6,649 nt of DNA from Lysobacterales bacterium CG02_land_8_20_14_3_00_62_12 (GTDB lineage Bacteria > Pseudomonadota > Gammaproteobacteria > Xanthomonadales > Ahniellaceae), in NCBI GenBank assembly GCA_002785585.1, contig PEUI01000401.1:1-6649 (forward strand), read 5' to 3'. The position numbers and the translations under genes are program-made. The first letter of the stretch is position 1, and every line of letters starts with the position of its first letter. The notes beneath the pieces are model-generated. The model was not told the DNA's origin, ran no database searches, and saw only the letters and a list, made by a program, of their open reading frames with translations. Shown piece after piece: positions 6,392 to 6,649 of the stretch.

Positions 6392-6649
6392 ATGGCCGAT
6401 AGACCGCGGGAATGCCTGTTTCGCTGGATCTCCCAGCCCACCGATGTGAACTGGGGCGGCAAGGTCCACGGTGGCATGGTGATGAAATGGATGGACCAGG
6501 CGGCGTATGCCTGCGCCGTCGGCTGGTGTGGCGGCTATGCGGTTACCGCCAGCGTCGGCGGCATGAGTTTCCTGAAGCCGATCCACATTGGCGACGTGGT
6601 CGAAGTGCACGCCCGGGTGATTTTGACCGGCACCACCAGCATGCACATC
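6392..6649 (+). CDS. YciA-like hotdog acyl-CoA thioesterase, N-terminal part (runs off right edge)
   Basis: These are the first 86 residues of a hotdog-fold acyl-CoA thioesterase, which hydrolyses acyl-CoA to free acid and CoA in the cytoplasm. The frame is open to the end of the window. Residues 16-28 (PTDVNWGGKVHGG) correspond to the P-x-D-x-N-x-x-G-x-x-x-G-G loop of YciA and the cytosolic acyl-CoA hydrolases. KWMDQAAYACA (32-42) is the central hotdog helix, and D35 aligns with the catalytic aspartate of the H. influenzae YciA homologue (MSQMD). VTASVGGMSFLKPIHIGDVVEVHARV (51-76) matches the following strands, including the F-x-K/R-P-x-x-x-G-D-V-V signature. Typical members are about 130-170 residues, so roughly half is present. 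It is transcribed away from the nuclease gene and shows no functional link to it. The chain-length preference cannot be read from this fragment. Confidence 0.9.
   Translation, partial: MADRPRECLFRWISQPTDVNWGGKVHGGMVMKWMDQAAYACAVGWCGGYAVTASVGGMSFLKPIHIGDVVEVHARVILTGTTSMHI

Noticed and set aside
6167..6646. A 159-codon minus-strand frame across the divergent intergenic region
   Set aside because: It is antisense to the thioesterase gene and overlaps the nuclease signal peptide region. The plus-strand thioesterase reading has clear family motifs.

Overview
The window is GC-rich and densely coding, and appears to come from a Gram-negative chromosome. A lipid-related enzyme, a periplasmic disulfide reductase and an exported multidomain nuclease together suggest a gammaproteobacterium. 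The nuclease ends in Phe-Gln-Ser-Gly-Phe-Glu, a tail I associate from memory with secreted proteins of the Lysobacterales (Xanthomonadales). The placement is an inference; nothing here fixes the genus.

Layout, left to right. (1) Positions 1-374, minus strand: a RelB-type ribbon-helix-helix antitoxin that overlaps by 17 bases the start of a RelE/ParE-family toxin, which runs off the left edge. A partial inverted repeat upstream of the antitoxin may be its operator. (2) 580-2859, minus strand: a complete 759-residue DsbD/ScsB-type thiol:disulfide interchange protein. It has a signal peptide, two tandem periplasmic nDsbD-like modules that both keep their cysteine pair, an eight-helix membrane core with two conserved Pro-Cys sites, and a C-terminal thioredoxin domain with Trp-Cys-Leu-Ser-Cys-Lys. 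(3) 3007-6189, minus strand: a 1060-residue exported protein with an Endonuclease I (beta-beta-alpha-metal) domain between an N-terminal beta-sandwich, three Big_5-type Ig repeats and two cadherin/He_PIG-type modules. (4) 6190-6391: a 202-base divergent intergenic region. (5) 6392 to the right edge, plus strand: the first 86 residues of a YciA-like hotdog acyl-CoA thioesterase.

The exported nuclease lies directly upstream of dsbD on the same strand, 147 bases apart. The nuclease has 14 cysteines, including one matched pair in each Ig repeat, so a disulfide reductase/isomerase partner would be useful to it. Co-transcription and a functional link are inferences. The toxin-antitoxin pair and the thioesterase look unrelated.

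I found no RNA gene, insertion sequence, CRISPR array or clear rho-independent terminator. No gene-free stretch exceeds 300 bases. I see no convincing new multi-gene system. The points most worth a second look are the doubled redox module of the DsbD protein, the nuclease architecture with its patterned cysteines, and its short C-terminal tail.
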